Shown: one piece after another, positions 23,711 through 31,994 of the stretch | How positions within the stretch are numbered: the stretch's first letter is position 1 | How the letters are laid out: each line of letters starts with the position of its first letter | Source of the DNA: Microbacterium sp. cf046 | GTDB taxonomy: Bacteria; Actinomycetota; Actinomycetes; Actinomycetales; Microbacteriaceae | Direction: 5' to 3' | DNA length: 64,000 nucleotides | NCBI RefSeq assembly: GCF_900114345.1 | Contig: NZ_FOZJ01000001.1 | Coordinates: forward strand, 1,054,001 to 1,118,000 | Program-made: the position numbers and the translations under genes | Notes under the pieces: model-generated | What the model was told of the DNA's origin: nothing | The model's database searches: none | Seen by the model: only the letters and a program-made list of their open reading frames with translations

Positions 23711-26285
23711 GGGCGATCACTTCGGAGACCGGCAGCTGCGCGCCCTCGTCGATCGCGGAATCCAGCGCAGTGCCTCCGCCACCCGCACGGAGCCCGTCGA
23801 CGAGGTGCCCGTAGAGGGTGAATCCCGCCGGCCCCACCAGGCCGGTGCGCCGACGCAGGCGATCCGCGGCACCGAGCAGCAGCCCGGTCTGCGCGATGTC
23901 CCCGCGAGCGGCGCGCACCGATGCGAGCCCCTCGAGCCCGTACGCGATGCCTTCGTCGTGTCGCATCGCCAGCGACGTGTCGAGCGACTCCGCGAAATCC
24001 TCCTCGGCGCCGTCGATGTCGCCGGCGAAGAGCTTCGGCCAGCCGCGGTGGTGCTGCGCGATCACGATCCCGAGCATCTCGCCCGCCGAGGAGGCCAGGC
24101 GCAGACTCTCCTCGAAGCGGCCGGCCGCCCCGGCGATGTCCTGCGTCGCCAGGTCGATCCGGCCCAGCGTCACCAGGGTCATCGCCTGACCCCAGGAATC
24201 GCCGGCGCCGGTGAAGCCCGCCAGACCATCCTCGAGGGTCGTCCGGGCTGCGGCCAGATCGGGTCCGGTCGGCGCGGACAATTGGGCGAGGGCGACCGAT
24301 ACGCGCGCAAGGCCCGCGCTGGCGGGGTCGCCGGACTCCTCGAAGAGGGTGGCGCTGCGCTGCAGCCCGGGCAGCACGTCGAAGCCCGGCTCCTGCCAGT
24401 ACGCCACCGCGCGGGTGAAGTACAGCGCGATCGCCTCCGTGCGAGGTGCGAGGAGGAGGCCGTCGCGCTCCGCGCGCTCGAGCAGTTCGGTCATCCAGTC
24501 CCTGACGACGCCCAGCAGGCCGCCGATCCACAGGTAGAGGTAGAGCGACCACGCGTACTCGGCGGCCTCGTCGAGCCGCGACGAGTCCAGGAGCCGGCGC
24601 ATGACCGACGCGAGGTTCTCCGACTCGGCGTTCAGCCGGCGCATCCACTCCATCTGGCCGGCCGCGCGCATGCGCATCGGCGCCTGGCGGGCAAGGTCCA
24701 CGTAGTAGGACACCCACCGCTCGCTCGCGAGGGTCGCGGCTTCGGTCGATGCCTCGGCGGCCGCCTGCTCGCGGGCGAACGCGCGCACGAGGACGAGCAT
24801 GCCGAACACGCGGACACCGTCGCGCTCGTGCTGCCACAGAAGGCTCGCATCGACGAGCGCCTCGATCGGTGCGAACGCACCGTCGATGTCGCCATCCGTG
24901 CCGAGCACGGCCTCCGCGGCCTCGAACGTGAACGGTCCGGAGAAGACCGAGAGCGCTTCGAACGCGGCAGTCGCCTCGGCATCCAGCAGCCGGACGCTCC
25001 ATGCGATCGTGTCGCGCACCGCACGCTGCCGCTCGGGCAGATCCCGCGAACCGCCGACGAGCAGGCTCAGCGCGGAGTCGAGCCGATCGAGGATCTCGCG
25101 CGGCGACATCGTCCGGGTCCTCGCGGCGGCGAGCTCGATCGCCAGCGGCACGCCGTCCAGTGCCCGCACGATTCCGGAGACCGCGGCGGCGGACTCGTCG
25201 GTCAGGCGGAACGCCGGGTTGATCGCAGTCGCGCGCTGCACGAACAGGTCGACGGCGCTCGCGGCGACGGCATCCGCCCTCGTCGCCTCGGTGTCGGGCA
25301 CCGCGAGCGGTCCGAGCTCGAAGGTGTGCTCGGCGCGCACCCGCAACGGGGACCGGCTGGTCACGAGCAGCTGCAGTCGCGGCAGATCGGTGATCAGGCG
25401 CACGAGGTCACCGGTCGCGTCGAGCAGATGCTCCATGTTGTCGACCACGATCAGCATGTCCCGCCCGGCGAGGGCGGTGACGAGCTTGGTCTCGACGCGT
25501 TCCTCGCCCGTCTCGCGGACTCCAGCCGCGCGCGCGATCACACTGATGACCCGCTCGGGCGAGGTGATCGACTCGAGCGTCGCGAAGGCCACCTCGCGGC
25601 CGGTCGCAGCGATCGTCTCGGCGACCTCGATCGCCAGCCGCGACTTGCCGATCCCGCCCGGACCCACGACCGTGACGATGCGGACACCCGGCGTCGACAG
25701 CAGTTCCAGCAGCCGCGCCTGCTCGTCGCCCCGACCGACGATCGTCGTGAACGGGGCGGGGATGCTGAGCATGGACTCGGGCGCGACCGGCGCCGAGGCG
25801 GCGCGGGCCGCGTCGAACCGATCCGCCAGCAGGGTCGCGACGTCGGCCACGATCAGCTCGGCGAGCTCTGCCGGATCCGAGAACGCGCGATACGAGCTGT
25901 GATCGTCGCCGCGGATGCGGTCGAGGAGATCTGCGAGCCGCGGATCGCGCTTGGGCGCCGGGTCCTTGATGTAGATCAGATGCGGCATCGCGCCGGAGAG
26001 CCGGTACTCGTCCTCCAGGCCCGAGATCTCCTCGTCGGGCGCGACCCACCCGTAGCTCTCCCAGTACAGGCCCACGAAGATGTCGCTCTGCGCGAGGTAC
26101 GCGCGGTACAGCGAGCGCGGCGGATGCGGTCGTGCCCCGAGTTCGAACATGACCGGTGCCAGGCGGAGTGACTCGATCGCGGCACGTGCCGCCTCGCGCT
26201 CGGGCTCCAACTCACGGAGGGTGGAGCTCAGGAAGACCCGGATGCGCTGGTCGGGAGTGCGGATCGACGCCGGGTGAGCGTCCAT
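23697..26285 (-). CDS. DUF4062 + STAND NTPase + TPR protein
   Basis: 862 aa. ATG 26285 follows a CACACT box by 6 nt; the frame continues upstream but over noncoding sequence. Residues about 15-110 are DUF4062 (IRVFLSSTLRELEPEREAARAAIESL...SDIFVGLYWESYGW). A STAND/NB-ARC ATPase follows: P-loop VTVVGPGGIGKSRLAIEVAE (about 205), kinase-2 DMLIVVDNMEH and GVPLAIELAAARTRT. The last 450 residues are helical TPR-like repeats. No HTH or DNA-binding domain is visible, so it is not an ordinary AfsR-type regulator. DUF4062-STAND proteins are signal-transduction or immunity candidates with unproven roles. Confidence 0.8.
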   Translation of the reverse strand: MDAHPASIRTPDQRIRVFLSSTLRELEPEREAARAAIESLRLAPVMFELGARPHPPRSLYRAYLAQSDIFVGLYWESYGWVAPDEEISGLEDEYRLSGAMPHLIYIKDPAPKRDPRLADLLDRIRGDDHSSYRAFSDPAELAELIVADVATLLADRFDAARAASAPVAPESMLSIPAPFTTIVGRGDEQARLLELLSTPGVRIVTVVGPGGIGKSRLAIEVAETIAATGREVAFATLESITSPERVISVIARAAGVRETGEERVETKLVTALAGRDMLIVVDNMEHLLDATGDLVRLITDLPRLQLLVTSRSPLRVRAEHTFELGPLAVPDTEATRADAVAASAVDLFVQRATAINPAFRLTDESAAAVSGIVRALDGVPLAIELAAARTRTMSPREILDRLDSALSLLVGGSRDLPERQRAVRDTIAWSVRLLDAEATAAFEALSVFSGPFTFEAAEAVLGTDGDIDGAFAPIEALVDASLLWQHERDGVRVFGMLVLVRAFAREQAAAEASTEAATLASERWVSYYVDLARQAPMRMRAAGQMEWMRRLNAESENLASVMRRLLDSSRLDEAAEYAWSLYLYLWIGGLLGVVRDWMTELLERAERDGLLLAPRTEAIALYFTRAVAYWQEPGFDVLPGLQRSATLFEESGDPASAGLARVSVALAQLSAPTGPDLAAARTTLEDGLAGFTGAGDSWGQAMTLVTLGRIDLATQDIAGAAGRFEESLRLASSAGEMLGIVIAQHHRGWPKLFAGDIDGAEEDFAESLDTSLAMRHDEGIAYGLEGLASVRAARGDIAQTGLLLGAADRLRRRTGLVGPAGFTLYGHLVDGLRAGGGGTALDSAIDEGAQLPVSEVIARVAH

Positions 26286-26291
26286 CCCAGA

Positions 26292-26297
26292 AGTGTG
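26292..26297 (-). promoter_or_regulatory. Possible -10 box (CACACT) for DUF4062/STAND gene
   Basis: CACACT, 6-nt spacer TCTGGG, ATG 26285. First base departs from TANNNT, so it is weaker than the other leaderless boxes here. Confidence 0.35.
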
Positions 26298-26389
26298 GCG
26301 CACGCGGGCGCGCACCGCTACCCTTTCGGGTCGGTGCGGCTCCGCCCCCGCGCGCGGCTTCCGTGATCGGGCGTCGACGGCCCGGATCG

Positions 26390-27334
26390 CTACGCGGCCG
26401 GAGCGTTCCAGGACAGGGACTCGATGTAGCGGAGCAGCACGCCCTCGCGCAGTGCCCAGGGGCTCACTTCGAGTTCGTCGATCTCCATCGCCTTCATCGC
26501 CTGATGCAGCACGACCGCACCTGCGACGATCTGGAAGGTCCGGTCGGCCGTGATGCCGGGCAGCTCCTGACGCGTCTCGGCGGGGATGCGGGCCAGCCGC
26601 GGGATCCACGCCTTGAGGTCGCGCCGCGGCAGCACCATCCGCTCGATGCTCGACCACCCCGGCGCGGGGTAGCCGGCGAGCCTGGCCAGCGATCGGATCG
26701 CCTTGGACGATCCCACGACATGGTCGGGCCGCGGCTGTGACGCGAAGCGTTCGGCGACCGGGCGCAGGACCTCCGCGGCGTGCGTGCGGAGCGCCTCGAT
26801 CGCCTCGGGACCTGGAGGATCGTCCGGCAGGAATTGCACCGTCATGCGTCCGGCGCCGAGCGGCACCGACTCGGCCGCGTCGGGGAGCTCATCGGATCCT
26901 GCCGCGATCTCGAGCGACCCGCCGCCGATGTCGAACAGCAGGATCTGGCCGGCAGCCCAGCCGAACCATCGCCGCACTGCGAGGAAGGTCAGCCGCGCCT
27001 CGGTCTCGCCGCCGAGCACCTGCAGCGGCTGGCCCAGCGCCGCCTCGATGCGGGCGATCACATCCGCGCCGTTGGCCGCCTCGCGCACGGCCGATGTCGC
27101 CGTCGCGAGAAGCTCGTCGACCCGCTCGGACTCGGCGACCGCACGCGCCTCCGCGACCGCGGCGACGAGGGCGCGGACGCCGTCCTCGATGATCGAGCCG
27201 TCCGGCGCGAGATAGCGCATGAGGCGCAGCACCGTGCGCTGGCTCGTGGTCGCAAGGGGCCGCCCACCGGGCCGGACGTCAGCGACCAGCAGGTGGACCG
27301 TGTTCGAGCCGATGTCGAGAACTCCGAGGCGCAC
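26390..27334 (-). CDS. Ppx/GppA family exopolyphosphatase
   Basis: 314 aa, the short actinobacterial form. N-terminal [34 protein letters not shown], the ATPase-like [15 protein letters not shown], and [13 protein letters not shown]. It belongs to the ASKHA fold and hydrolyses polyphosphate or pppGpp. Start GTG 27334, 6 nt after TACGCT, divergent from coaA (125 bp). Two short forms often coexist in actinobacteria, so the exact substrate is not settled. Confidence 0.88.
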   Translation of the reverse strand: MRLGVLDIGSNTVHLLVADVRPGGRPLATTSQRTVLRLMRYLAPDGSIIEDGVRALVAAVAEARAVAESERVDELLATATSAVREAANGADVIARIEAALGQPLQVLGGETEARLTFLAVRRWFGWAAGQILLFDIGGGSLEIAAGSDELPDAAESVPLGAGRMTVQFLPDDPPGPEAIEALRTHAAEVLRPVAERFASQPRPDHVVGSSKAIRSLARLAGYPAPGWSSIERMVLPRRDLKAWIPRLARIPAETRQELPGITADRTFQIVAGAVVLHQAMKAMEIDELEVSPWALREGVLLRYIESLSWNAPAA

Positions 27335-27340
27335 GGGTGA

Positions 27341-27346
27341 AGCGTA
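27341..27346 (-). promoter_or_regulatory. Leaderless-type -10 box (TACGCT) of ppx/gppA
   Basis: Minus-strand TACGCT, 6-nt spacer TCACCC, GTG 27334. Confidence 0.55.
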
Positions 27347-27446
27347 GCGCGGGGCGCCCGCGCTCGTCTCGGGCCGACTGTGTGCGCCGGGGCTCCGGGC
27401 GACGGGGGGACCGTCTCGCCGGAGCAGGGCGCGGCATCCGACCCGA

Positions 27447-27452
27447 TACGAT
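27447..27452 (+). promoter_or_regulatory. Leaderless-type -10 box (TACGAT) of coaA
   Basis: TACGAT, 7-nt spacer, ATG 27460; an in-frame ATG at 27451 falls inside the box and is therefore disfavoured. Confidence 0.5.
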
Positions 27453-27459
27453 GTTCGGG

Positions 27460-28416
27460 ATGCCCGCCGATGACGCAGCCACCACGGTCACCCCGTCGCT
27501 CTCGCTCTACCGCGAGATCGATCGCGGGGAGTGGGCGCGACTGGCGGCCGACATGGCCCAGCCGCTGTCCGAGACCGAGATCGTGCAGATCCGCGGGCTC
27601 GGCGACATGCTCGACATGGCCGAGGTGCGAGAGGTCTACCTGCCGCTGAGCCGCCTGCTGAGCCTCTACGCGAACGCGACGAAGCGCCTCGGGGCCGACA
27701 CGAGCGCGTTCCTGCGCGAGCCCGACACGACGACGCCGTTCGTCGTGGCGGTGGCCGGCTCGGTCGCCGTGGGCAAGTCGACGATCGCCCGCCTCCTGCG
27801 CGAGCTCATGAGCCGTTGGCCCGGGACGCCGCGGGTCGAGCTGATCACGACCGACGGATTCCTCTACCCGAACGCCGAACTCGAGCGCCGCGGCCTCATG
27901 GATCGCAAAGGCTTTCCCGAGTCATACGACCGTCGCGCGATGGTGCGGTTCCTCACGGACGTCAAGAGCGGGGCTCCGGAGGCGCGTGCGCCCTTCTACT
28001 CCCACATGCGCTACGACATCGTGCCGGACGCGCACATCACGGTGCGGCGGCCGGATGTCGTGATCGTGGAGGGACTCAACGTCCTGCAGCCGTCGCCCTC
28101 GCCGAGCGACATGGCCGTCAGCGAGCTCTTCGACTTCTCGATCTACGTGGATGCCCAGACCGACCACATCGCCGCCTGGTACGTCGATCGGTTCCTGGCG
28201 CTGCGGCGGGGCGCGTTCGCGAACCCGAGCTCCTTCTTCAACGTCTTCGCGCATCTCACCGACGAGGAGGCCGTGCAGACGGCCATGGGCTACTGGAACG
28301 AGATCAACCTGCCGAACCTCCGGGAGAACGTGCTTCCGACCAAGCATCAGGCGACGCTGATCCTCGACAAGGCCGCCAGTCACAGCGTCGCGCGGGTGCT
28401 GCTGCGCAAGCTCTGA
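27460..28416 (+). CDS. coaA: Type I pantothenate kinase
   Basis: 318 aa. [22 protein letters not shown] is the P-loop at about 95-116. It is followed by [54 protein letters not shown] and [24 protein letters not shown], all hallmark blocks of CoaA. It phosphorylates pantothenate, the first and CoA-inhibited step of coenzyme A synthesis. Start placed at ATG 27460 from the leaderless -10 spacing. Single-gene unit, divergent from ppx/gppA. Confidence 0.95.
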   Translation: MPADDAATTVTPSLSLYREIDRGEWARLAADMAQPLSETEIVQIRGLGDMLDMAEVREVYLPLSRLLSLYANATKRLGADTSAFLREPDTTTPFVVAVAGSVAVGKSTIARLLRELMSRWPGTPRVELITTDGFLYPNAELERRGLMDRKGFPESYDRRAMVRFLTDVKSGAPEARAPFYSHMRYDIVPDAHITVRRPDVVIVEGLNVLQPSPSPSDMAVSELFDFSIYVDAQTDHIAAWYVDRFLALRRGAFANPSSFFNVFAHLTDEEAVQTAMGYWNEINLPNLRENVLPTKHQATLILDKAASHSVARVLLRKL

Positions 28417-28503
28417 CCGGTCCACCGCGGCGAATCGCAACATGCGGAAAACCTGAGCGATCAGTTGTGGCGCGACGTTTTTAGGCTGTGCTAAGTTCTG
28501 CTT

Positions 28504-28532
28504 GGGACCGTCATTTGGGGTGACGGTGTCCC
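28504..28532 (+). promoter_or_regulatory. Stem-loop in the leader of the Tat-secreted protein gene
   Basis: GGGA + CCGTCA pairs with TGACGG + TCCC across a TTTGGGG loop and a 2-nt bulge, about 45 nt before the start codon. TAGGCT and TAAGTT -10-like boxes lie at about 28480-28500. Could be mRNA-stabilising; not a riboswitch class I recognise. Confidence 0.4.
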
Positions 28533-28576
28533 GGCTGTGACCCGAAAGCACAGCCGTACCGCTGAGAACACTGGGG

Positions 28577-29410
28577 ATGAACATGTCATTTGGCGCGCCT
28601 GAAAACGACGGCCGGATCTCGAACGGCGTCAGCCGCCGCACGCTCGTGAAAGGCGCCGCCTGGGCCGTTCCGGTCATCGCATTCGCGGGGCCGGTGCCCG
28701 CAATGGCCGCATCGCCGTGCACGCCCACGACGGCCCTCGACACCTTGAAGCCCGGGACGAAGCCGACCTCGATCGCCTTCTTCCCGTCGGACCCGCTGGT
28801 CACGGCTGGACTCGCGTTCACCTCGTCGTCCGGCAGCGTCAACCGGGGCAACACGGGCGAAGTCGCGGCGACGAACACGAACCCGTCGTGGAACTACATC
28901 GAGATCGAGATGGAGCAGAACGGCCAGCGCCCGCTCACGCAGGGCGACTGGGTGCAGCTCACGATCACGCTGAACCAGCCGGTCACCGGCCTGTCCTTCG
29001 TCATCCACGACATCGACCAGACCCAGTCGGGCTGGCGCGACCTCGTCAACATCCGCACGGCTGGCTACACGGCCAACCTCGGCAACCCGACGAACATCCA
29101 GGGCGACGGCTCGGACGGCAATCCGTTCCGCCCGATCGCCAACGGGGATCTGCCGATCGACAGCGGCGCGAACGCGATCCGCCTCACCTGGGCCGGCAGC
29201 GTCCAGGTCGTCGTGATCCGCTACATCGCGGGCATCACCGGCAACTCCGGCAACCAGCACATCGGCCTCGGCAACCTCAGCTACAGCGCCTGCGTGTTCC
29301 CGACGGCCAAGTCGTCGTCCGCGCGCAGCTCTGCGGTGGTCGCGCCTGAGCTGATCGTGCCGCCCACCGATCTGGTGCTCGTCGACAGCGACGGCTCGGC
29401 CGACCTGTAG
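28577..29410 (+). CDS. Tat-exported protein, unknown
   Basis: 277 aa. Twin-arginine signal VSRRTLVKGAAWAVPVIAFAGPVPAMA (about 18-44) with an A-M-A cleavage site. The mature part is beta-rich with VQLTITLNQPVTGLSFVIHDID...NAIRLTWAGSVQVVVIRYI, resembling a secreted jelly-roll or Ig-like adhesive domain. No catalytic motif, no sorting signal; the tail is short and polar. Two Cys may pair. Function unknown. Transcription ends at the 29433-29466 hairpin. Confidence 0.72.
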   Translation: MNMSFGAPENDGRISNGVSRRTLVKGAAWAVPVIAFAGPVPAMAASPCTPTTALDTLKPGTKPTSIAFFPSDPLVTAGLAFTSSSGSVNRGNTGEVAATNTNPSWNYIEIEMEQNGQRPLTQGDWVQLTITLNQPVTGLSFVIHDIDQTQSGWRDLVNIRTAGYTANLGNPTNIQGDGSDGNPFRPIANGDLPIDSGANAIRLTWAGSVQVVVIRYIAGITGNSGNQHIGLGNLSYSACVFPTAKSSSARSSAVVAPELIVPPTDLVLVDSDGSADL

Positions 29411-29432
29411 GAGTCGCCCCCACGAACCCGGG

Positions 29433-29466
29433 ACGGGATGCTGCAGTGGGGACCGCGGCATCCCGT
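29433..29466. terminator. Hairpin after the Tat-secreted protein gene
   Basis: ACGGGATGC at 29433-29441 pairs with GCATCCCGT at 29458-29466 (9 bp, 16-nt loop). It contains the GGATGC/GCATCC pair common in this genome. Confidence 0.6.
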
Positions 29467-29577
29467 TCCGTCTCACCCCAACGCATCCGGTCCCCTCTGA
29501 GCGCGGCGTCCGGGGCCGTGCGGGTATGGCACCCGGTCCGTGGGTGCCGCGCTCAGGATGCTTGCACCCGGCGCCCA

Positions 29578-29583
29578 TAGGAT
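29578..29583 (+). promoter_or_regulatory. Leaderless-type -10 box (TAGGAT) of glmS
   Basis: TAGGAT, 7-nt spacer TGATCCC, ATG 29591. A leaderless glmS mRNA leaves no room for a glmS riboswitch, and none is seen. Confidence 0.55.
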
Positions 29584-29590
29584 TGATCCC

Positions 29591-31444
29591 ATGTGTGGAA
29601 TCGTCGGATACGTGGGCCCTCGCGACAGCCAGGCCATCCTTCTCGCGGGCCTTGCCCGACTCGAGTACCGGGGCTATGACTCCGCCGGTGTCGCGGTCAT
29701 CGACGGTCACGGCGACCTCGGGATGCGCAAGCGCGCCGGGAAGCTCAAGGTGCTGCGCGACGACCTCTCCGCGAACCCCCTGGCAGACGGCACCACCGGC
29801 ATCGGCCACACGCGCTGGGCGACCCACGGCGGCCCGACCGACACGAATGCCCACCCGCACCTCGCCGACGATGACAAGCTCGCCGTCATCCACAACGGCA
29901 TCATCGAGAACTTCAGCGACATCAAGGCGGACCTGCTCTCCGAGGGGTACACCTTCCGCAGCGAGACCGACACCGAGGCCGCGGCCATCCTGCTCGGCCG
30001 TGAGTACCAGGCGGCCGGCGGAGATCTCGAAGCGGCATTCCGCGCGGTCGTCAGCCGCCTGGAGGGCGCGTTCACGCTCCTCGCGATGCACGAGGACCAC
30101 CCCGGACTCGTCGTCGGCGCGCGCCGCAACTCGCCGCTCGTGATCGGCCTCGGCGAGGGCGAGAACTTCCTCGGCTCCGACGTCGCGGCGTTCGTCGAGC
30201 ACACCCGCAACGCGCTCGCGATCGGACAGGATCAGATCGTCGCGATCACCCCCGGCGGCGTCACCGTGACCGACTTCCAGGGCAACGCTGTCGAGGTCGA
30301 GCCGTTCGAAGTGCTGTGGGACGCCTCGGCCGCCGACAAGGGCGGCTGGTCGAGCTTCATGGCCAAGGAGATCAGCGAAGAGCCGGAAGCGGTCGCGAAC
30401 ACGATCCTCGGTCGTGCACGCGACGGCCAGGTCGTGATTCCGGAGCTCGACGGGCTCGACGAGCTGTTCGTCGGCATCCAGCGCATCATCGTCGTCGCGT
30501 GCGGCACCGCGGCGTACGCCGGCGTCGTCGGCAAGTACGCGATCGAGCAGTGGGCGCGCGTTCCCGTCGACGTCGAGCTCGCCCACGAGTTCCGCTACCG
30601 CGACCCCGTGATCGGACCCGACACCCTGGTCGTCTCGATCAGCCAGTCCGGCGAGACCATGGACACGCTCATGGCCGTCAAGTACGCCCGCGAGCACGGC
30701 GCGCGGACCCTGTCGATCTGCAACACCCAGGGCGCGACGATTCCGCGCGAGTCCGACGCGATCGTCTACACGCACGCGGGGCCCGAGGTCGCCGTCGCGT
30801 CGACCAAGGCCTTCGTCGCCCAGATCACCGCGCTGTACCTTTTGGGCCTGCACGTCGGGCGCGTCCGCGGCACGCTCGGCGCGACCGAGGCCGCACAGCA
30901 CGTGCTGGAGCTGGAATCGATTCCCGACAAGATCCGCAGGATCCTCTCCGGTGAGCAGGAGCGCATCGAGCAGCTCGCCCACTGGATGGCCGACACGCGC
31001 TCGGTGCTGTTCCTGGGCCGACACGTCGGATACCCGATCGCGATGGAGGGCGCGCTCAAGCTCAAGGAGCTCGCGTACATCCACGCCGAGGGGTTCGCCG
31101 CCGGTGAGCTCAAGCACGGCCCGATCGCGCTCATCGAAGCCGGTCAGCCGGTCTTCGTGATCGTTCCGTCGCCGCGCGAGTCCGGTGAGCTGCACAAGAA
31201 GGTCGTCTCCAACATCGAGGAGATCCGCGCGCGCGGTGCACGCGTGATCGCGATCGCGGAAGAGGGCGATGCCGCTGTGCTGCCCCACGCGGACGAGGTG
31301 CTGCGCATTCCGCTCGCGGGACCGCTGTTCGAGCCGCTTCTGGCCGTCGTGCCACTGCACATCTTCGCGATGGGGCTTGCCACCGCCAAGGGCCTGGACG
31401 TGGACCAGCCCCGCAACCTGGCGAAGTCCGTCACCGTCGAGTAG
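29591..31444 (+). CDS. glmS: Glutamine--fructose-6-phosphate aminotransferase (isomerizing)
   Basis: 617 aa. ATG 29591 puts the catalytic Cys at position 2 (MCGIVGYVG), as required after Met removal for the N-terminal nucleophile. Glutaminase domain to about 240 with GHTRWATHGGPTD and HNGIIEN. Two SIS sugar-isomerase domains follow (VACGTAAYAG, SISQSGETMDT, LKLKELAYIHAEGFAAGELKHGPIALIE), ending PRNLAKSVTVE. It makes glucosamine-6-phosphate for peptidoglycan; glmM is 9 kb upstream. Confidence 0.97.
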   Translation: MCGIVGYVGPRDSQAILLAGLARLEYRGYDSAGVAVIDGHGDLGMRKRAGKLKVLRDDLSANPLADGTTGIGHTRWATHGGPTDTNAHPHLADDDKLAVIHNGIIENFSDIKADLLSEGYTFRSETDTEAAAILLGREYQAAGGDLEAAFRAVVSRLEGAFTLLAMHEDHPGLVVGARRNSPLVIGLGEGENFLGSDVAAFVEHTRNALAIGQDQIVAITPGGVTVTDFQGNAVEVEPFEVLWDASAADKGGWSSFMAKEISEEPEAVANTILGRARDGQVVIPELDGLDELFVGIQRIIVVACGTAAYAGVVGKYAIEQWARVPVDVELAHEFRYRDPVIGPDTLVVSISQSGETMDTLMAVKYAREHGARTLSICNTQGATIPRESDAIVYTHAGPEVAVASTKAFVAQITALYLLGLHVGRVRGTLGATEAAQHVLELESIPDKIRRILSGEQERIEQLAHWMADTRSVLFLGRHVGYPIAMEGALKLKELAYIHAEGFAAGELKHGPIALIEAGQPVFVIVPSPRESGELHKKVVSNIEEIRARGARVIAIAEEGDAAVLPHADEVLRIPLAGPLFEPLLAVVPLHIFAMGLATAKGLDVDQPRNLAKSVTVE

Positions 31445-31465
31445 TCCTCGCGGACCTTCACCCCC

Positions 31466-31544
31466 GGCGAAACCACCCCTTCTCGGCGAAACCAGCCGTT
31501 TTGGCGCGTCCGAAGCGGGTGGACTCGACGAGCAGGGGTGGTTT
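31466..31544. repeat. Intergenic inverted/direct repeat element between glmS and acpS
   Basis: AAACCACCCCT (31470-31480) and AGGGGTGGTTT (31534-31544) are perfect 11-bp inverted arms. GGCGAAACCA occurs twice directly (31466-31475, 31485-31494). The structure suggests a dispersed palindromic repeat or a terminator for glmS. Confidence 0.5.
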
Positions 31545-31575
31545 GGTCGAAGAGAACGCGGGCCGCGCTGCGAGA

Positions 31576-31581
31576 TAAAGT
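31576..31581 (+). promoter_or_regulatory. -10 box (TAAAGT) upstream of acpS
   Basis: TAAAGT with a GTG exactly 6 nt after its end (31588). Transcription starting there would open a 7-codon frame whose TGA (31609-31611) overlaps the acpS ATG, or simply give a 20-nt leader with an SD-like GAGGGCAGG. Confidence 0.45.
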
Positions 31582-31607
31582 GGCGGAGTGCGCAGACGAG
31601 GGCAGGA

Positions 31608-31994
31608 ATGATCGTCGGGATCGGCGTCGACCTCGTCGACATCGCCCGCTTCGAGCGCACGATCGAGCGGACGCCGAGACTTCTCGCGCGACTCTTCTCG
31701 CCCGCTGAGCAGCTGCGCTCGCCGCGCTCGCTCGCCGCGCGCTACGCCGCCAAAGAGGCGCTCATCAAAGCCCTCGGCGGCTCCGACGGCGTCCACTGGA
31801 CCGAGATCGAGATCACGCCGGAGGAGTCCGGCCGGCCGTGGTTCACGCTCACCGGCTCGACCGCCGGGGTGATCGAACAGCGCGGCATCACGGGGCTGCA
31901 CCTGTCCATGTCGCACGACGCCGGATTCGCGACCGCGTTCGTCGTCGCGGAGTCGGATGCCGCGAGCGGATCGAGCGCGGCGGTTCGGGCATGA
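31608..31994 (+). CDS. acpS: Holo-[acyl-carrier-protein] synthase
   Basis: 128 aa. MIVGIGVDLVDIARFERTIE (metal-binding Asp) and RSLAARYAAKEALIKALG (metal Glu, catalytic Lys) are diagnostic; the C-terminus has HLSMSHDAGFATAFVV. It transfers 4'-phosphopantetheine from CoA to ACP. Start ATG 31608 is fixed by the conserved N-terminus. Stop overlaps the alr start (ATGA), beginning the compact acpS-alr-tsaE operon. Confidence 0.95.
   Translation: MIVGIGVDLVDIARFERTIERTPRLLARLFSPAEQLRSPRSLAARYAAKEALIKALGGSDGVHWTEIEITPEESGRPWFTLTGSTAGVIEQRGITGLHLSMSHDAGFATAFVVAESDAASGSSAAVRA

Noticed and set aside
22932..26171. 1079-codon plus-strand open frame
   Set aside because: Antisense to the DUF4062/STAND gene, which has clear motifs; no domain signals and Ser/Arg-rich random composition.
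23697..26285. AfsR/SARP transcriptional activator
   Set aside because: The N-terminus is DUF4062 and no winged-helix or BTAD region is seen; only the STAND ATPase and TPR parts resemble AfsR.
29584..29590. glmS riboswitch/ribozyme upstream of glmS
   Set aside because: The -10 box is 7 nt before the ATG, leaving no leader to hold a riboswitch.
28586..31660. 1024-codon minus-strand open frame opposite glmS
   Set aside because: Shadow of glmS and the Tat-secreted gene; no recognisable domain.
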